Source: DATKMS01 sp041497995 (GTDB taxonomy: Bacteria > Desulfobacterota > Binatia > HRBIN30). From it: DNA of 14,778 nt. The DNA lies in assembly GCA_041497995.1 (NCBI GenBank), contig JBGQHM010000141.1:1-14778 (forward strand), in the 5' to 3' direction. Below, piece by piece: positions 12,692 to 14,778 of the stretch. The notes beneath the pieces are model-generated. The model saw only the letters and a list, made by a program, of their open reading frames with translations. It was not told where the DNA came from and did not search any database. Position 1 is the first letter of the stretch, and every line of letters begins with the position of its first letter. The position numbers and the translations under genes are program-made.

Positions 12692-14778
12692 TCATTGGCG
12701 CGAAAGACTCCGGTTCGTGCAGAATTCTGTCACAGAGCCTCGACCGCCGTGCCGACCCGCAGCGTCGTCCGAGTCTGAGCTGACAGCTGAACGCTGACGG
12801 CTGATCGCTCCCGTCCACTCGCATCCATTCAGTGCATTGTTCACCGCTTGAATGATCTCGTTCACGGTGATGCCACCGGAGCCGTCGGCATCGCCTACGG
12901 GGCAGGTCGAAAGCAGCGAGTTGCTGAGAGCGATGGTCACCATTGTGATCAGCTCGTTGACGGTGACGGACCCATGGCCATCGCAGTCGCCGATGCACGG
13001 CACCGGTGTTGGTGTGGGCACGAGCGTCTTGGTTGGCACCGGCGTTGGGGTTGACGTTGGTATCGGCATGCTTGTGGCGGTCGGAGTCCGCGTTGGGCTG
13101 CTGGTCGAGGTGGACGTGCTCATTTCAGTCTGAGTCGGTGTGGGAGCGAGACTGGGCGCGAGCGTCGGCGCGACGGTAGCGATCTGCGTCGGAGGTGCCG
13201 TCAGTGTTGCGCTTGGTGTACTCGTCGGCGATGGGCACGCGCAGCTCCCGAGGCACTGATTCGCTGCTGTAATGGTACAGAACTCGTCCCAAGCGGTGTC
13301 GCAGCAGAACGAGTCGGACGCGCAGACGCACGCGGTACACGCTCCCGTGTTGCAGTTAGGCCCCTGATGTGCAGCGCAGCAGTCACCGCCGGGTGTAGGT
13401 GTCGGCGTCTCGGTTGGCGGCCCTCCCTCACTGGTTGGCGTCGGAGTATTCGCTGGCGTGGGTGATGGGCATCCGCAGCTGGTCAGGCATTCGTAGCCCG
13501 CGAGATCCGGACACAACGGCCCCCACACCTCGCCGCAGCAGGACTCTTCGAGCCCACAAACGCACTGCTCACAAGCACCAAGGTCGCAACCCGGGCCCCC
13601 ATGGCTCTCACAGCACGCACCGCCTGGTGTAGCCGTAACCGTGGGCGTCGACGACGAACCAGTTGCGGTTGGTGTCGGCGTCTCCGTCGGTGTTTCGCTG
13701 AGATGCGGGCACCCGCAACTCGTTTGGCACTCGATGGCTGCTGCCTCAGCGCAGAAAGCGTCCCAAGCTTGCGCGCAGCATGTCGGGTCGAGGTCGCAGA
13801 CGCACGCCTGGCAGTCCGAAGCAGTACAACCCGGCTGAGACTGCGCCGCACAGCAGGCATAGGCTACCACTCCGGCGTCAGCTTTTGGGACCGAGATTGG
13901 TATTCTGTTTGGCCTCGTCGTTGTCACGACTGACAGCTGGGCGATGGCGTTGCCGAGCAAACGCCGACTAGCTTCGAGGACGCTTTGGTCCGAGCGATTT
14001 TCGCACCGCGCATTCGGATCGATAGCCGCATTGCCGCATTCGGAATCCTCGACACACGGCCGTGTCGTCCCGCGGCACGTACCGACGCCGAATGCATAGG
14101 CGAGAGCGCCCTTCTGATTGGGGTGAAAGCAATCGTCTCCCCGCAGCAGCCGATTCTTGTAGGCATGAAAGATCAACTCCGGTATTGCATTGACTACTGG
14201 TTGAGAAAGCAAATCTTCTATATCCAGTCCTGGGTATTGAACGAAGGTAGTACCTGTCCCAGGGAAAGCTGAGCCGCAATTCAAACGCGCTGACTCGTGC
14301 CTACGAAATTGAGACGCAACCGATACAATTGCTACCCGGCCCATGAAATTGCCTGCCCCGTCAAGGGTAGTGACGGCGTCGCCCAGTGCTCGATTGAGAG
14401 ATCGAACGGCAAGTTCAGTGCGCGTGTAAAGATCCTCTGTGCTGAGCGTAGAGCAATCTGGATTCCTCAGGCCGGGAAAGGTCTTCTTGAGCGCTGCAAA
14501 GAAGTCGCTGCTGCGATTGAAGGGATTGTAGTAGTCGGTGACGACCACAACGGAATGCGGCACAGATCGAAGGATCTCTGCGGTCCAGTATCTCACGTCA
14601 GCTCTGACTCCTGCAGTTGTCACCGCCAACCAGCTGTTGAAGTTTCGGAAATCCACCCGGCACAGGTTCTGTCCAGTGAGGCTCTCTTTCTCGAAATCAA
14701 AATCGTTTGCCCCGATAGTAATGGTGAAGAGGTTGATGGTGTTCTGATCTGCGGTAGCGCCATCGATTGCGGTGCGAA
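12692..14778 (-). CDS. Secreted SGNH-hydrolase-like protein with Cys-rich repeats and dockerin-like C-terminus (5' truncated)
   Basis: The frame is open to the window edge (694 residues visible). A GTG at 14656 is internal, since clear domain sequence precedes it. Near the edge, TITIGANDFDF carries SGNH block III (GxND), and GDDCFHPN (about residues 213-220) gives the DxxH of block V. Block I (GDS) lies outside the window. Then follow three Cys-rich repeats of about 49 aa separated by Thr/Pro linkers, a long T/P/S-rich linker, two dockerin-like calcium motifs (GDCDGHGSVTVNELI, GDADGSGGITVNEII) ending in NALNGC, and a 42-residue tail that includes translated heptamer repeat. It is probably secreted or surface-bound, cleaving an ester or similar bond; the substrate is unknown. 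The tail is unlike the family ending. Confidence 0.82.
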   Translation of the reverse strand, partial: RTAIDGATADQNTINLFTITIGANDFDFEKESLTGQNLCRVDFRNFNSWLAVTTAGVRADVRYWTAEILRSVPHSVVVVTDYYNPFNRSSDFFAALKKTFPGLRNPDCSTLSTEDLYTRTELAVRSLNRALGDAVTTLDGAGNFMGRVAIVSVASQFRRHESARLNCGSAFPGTGTTFVQYPGLDIEDLLSQPVVNAIPELIFHAYKNRLLRGDDCFHPNQKGALAYAFGVGTCRGTTRPCVEDSECGNAAIDPNARCENRSDQSVLEASRRLLGNAIAQLSVVTTTRPNRIPISVPKADAGVVAYACCAAQSQPGCTASDCQACVCDLDPTCCAQAWDAFCAEAAAIECQTSCGCPHLSETPTETPTPTATGSSSTPTVTATPGGACCESHGGPGCDLGACEQCVCGLEESCCGEVWGPLCPDLAGYECLTSCGCPSPTPANTPTPTSEGGPPTETPTPTPGGDCCAAHQGPNCNTGACTACVCASDSFCCDTAWDEFCTITAANQCLGSCACPSPTSTPSATLTAPPTQIATVAPTLAPSLAPTPTQTEMSTSTSTSSPTRTPTATSMPIPTSTPTPVPTKTLVPTPTPVPCIGDCDGHGSVTVNELITMVTIALSNSLLSTCPVGDADGSGGITVNEIIQAVNNALNGCEWTGAISRQRSAVSSDSDDAAGRHGGRGSVTEFCTNRSLSRQ
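12779..12806 (+). repeat. GCTGANN heptamer array inside the 3' end of the SGNH gene
   Basis: Four 7-bp units run on the + strand: GCTGACA, GCTGAAC, GCTGACG, GCTGATC. They lie within the last codons of the - strand gene, just after NALNGC, and are read as part of the tail SRQRSAVSS. The period is the same 7 bp as the GTGANNN arrays, with a different core. Confidence 0.75.
12821..12997 (-). other. Dockerin-like double calcium-binding region
   Basis: These codons encode two EF-hand-like loops, each with D-x-D-G-x-G spacing (GDCDGHGSVTVNELI and GDADGSGGITVNEII). They are bracketed by Cys residues (CIGDC at the start, NGC at the end). The duplicated loop-helix layout is that of type I dockerins. 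In non-cellulosomal bacteria such modules are often C-terminal surface or complex-forming tags. Confidence 0.7.
12998..13231 (-). repeat. Thr/Pro/Ser-rich linker
   Basis: Encodes about 78 residues dominated by T, P and S with TPTPTP-like runs, typical of an extended, possibly glycosylated linker between secreted domains. Shorter linkers of the same kind separate the Cys-rich repeats. Confidence 0.85.
13235..13855 (-). repeat. Three Cys-rich protein repeats
   Basis: Three copies at 13709-13855, 13469-13615 and 13235-13381 encode about 49 residues each. The pattern starts with CC, has a central C-x-C-V-C, then CC, a W-x-x-x-C and ends C-x-C-P. Each copy holds about twelve Cys, suggesting a disulfide-rich fold outside the cytoplasm. 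The copies have diverged at many positions, so they are not recent duplications. Confidence 0.85.

Noticed and set aside
14656..14656. GTG at 14656 as the start of the SGNH gene
   Set aside because: Forty residues upstream in the same frame include the SGNH block III motif GAND, so the gene continues beyond the window edge.

Overview
The window is GC-rich, densely packed bacterial chromosome. It most resembles an uncultured Desulfobacterota/Binatota-type ('deltaproteobacterial') lineage. This placement is inference, from three things: a secreted Thr/Pro-rich protein with Cys-rich repeats and a dockerin-like end of the kind common in those lineages, an NtrB/NtrC pair, and intergenic arrays of 7-bp units. 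There is no rRNA, tRNA, CRISPR array or transposase.

Layout. (1) 3-3900, + strand: prkA (5' end outside the window), yeaH/yhbH (DUF444, VWA-like) and spoVR, the conserved stress/sporulation-associated trio. (2) 3947-6078, - strand: a Tat-exported small subunit and a GMC-family FAD oxidoreductase joined by a 4-bp GTGA overlap, probably a periplasmic dehydrogenase. (3) 6201-6548, +: an FmdB-type zinc-ribbon protein. (4) 6615-8425, -: moeA, then ispF. (5) 8511-11092, +: ntrB-ntrC with a 4-bp ATGA overlap, then thiE (11194-11832). (6) 11923-12608, -: a tumE-tumA toxin-antitoxin pair with a 4-bp overlap. (7) 12692-14778, -: the 3' part of a large secreted SGNH-hydrolase-like protein.

How the parts may connect. 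In E. coli the prkA/yeaH homologues (yeaGH) belong to the NtrC nitrogen-starvation response. Finding them a few kb from ntrBC suggests, without proving it, a shared physiological theme. MoeA (molybdenum cofactor), IspF (isoprenoids) and ThiE (thiamine) are ordinary cofactor and precursor enzymes.

The most unusual signal lies between the genes. Five loci carry short arrays of 7-bp units, GTGANNN at four loci and GCTGANN at one. Each sits at or within about 10 nt of a stop codon. At four of the five the units read in the same direction as a gene ending there, and at two loci they form convergent arms that can fold. Because 7 = 1 mod 3, three consecutive GTGANNN units put a TGA in every reading frame. 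One such array supplies the stop codon of the GMC gene. At the fifth locus the unit lies in the stop-free orientation and is translated as a C-terminal tail. Separately, the only plausible thiE start codons lie inside a perfect 17-bp hairpin with a 3-nt loop.
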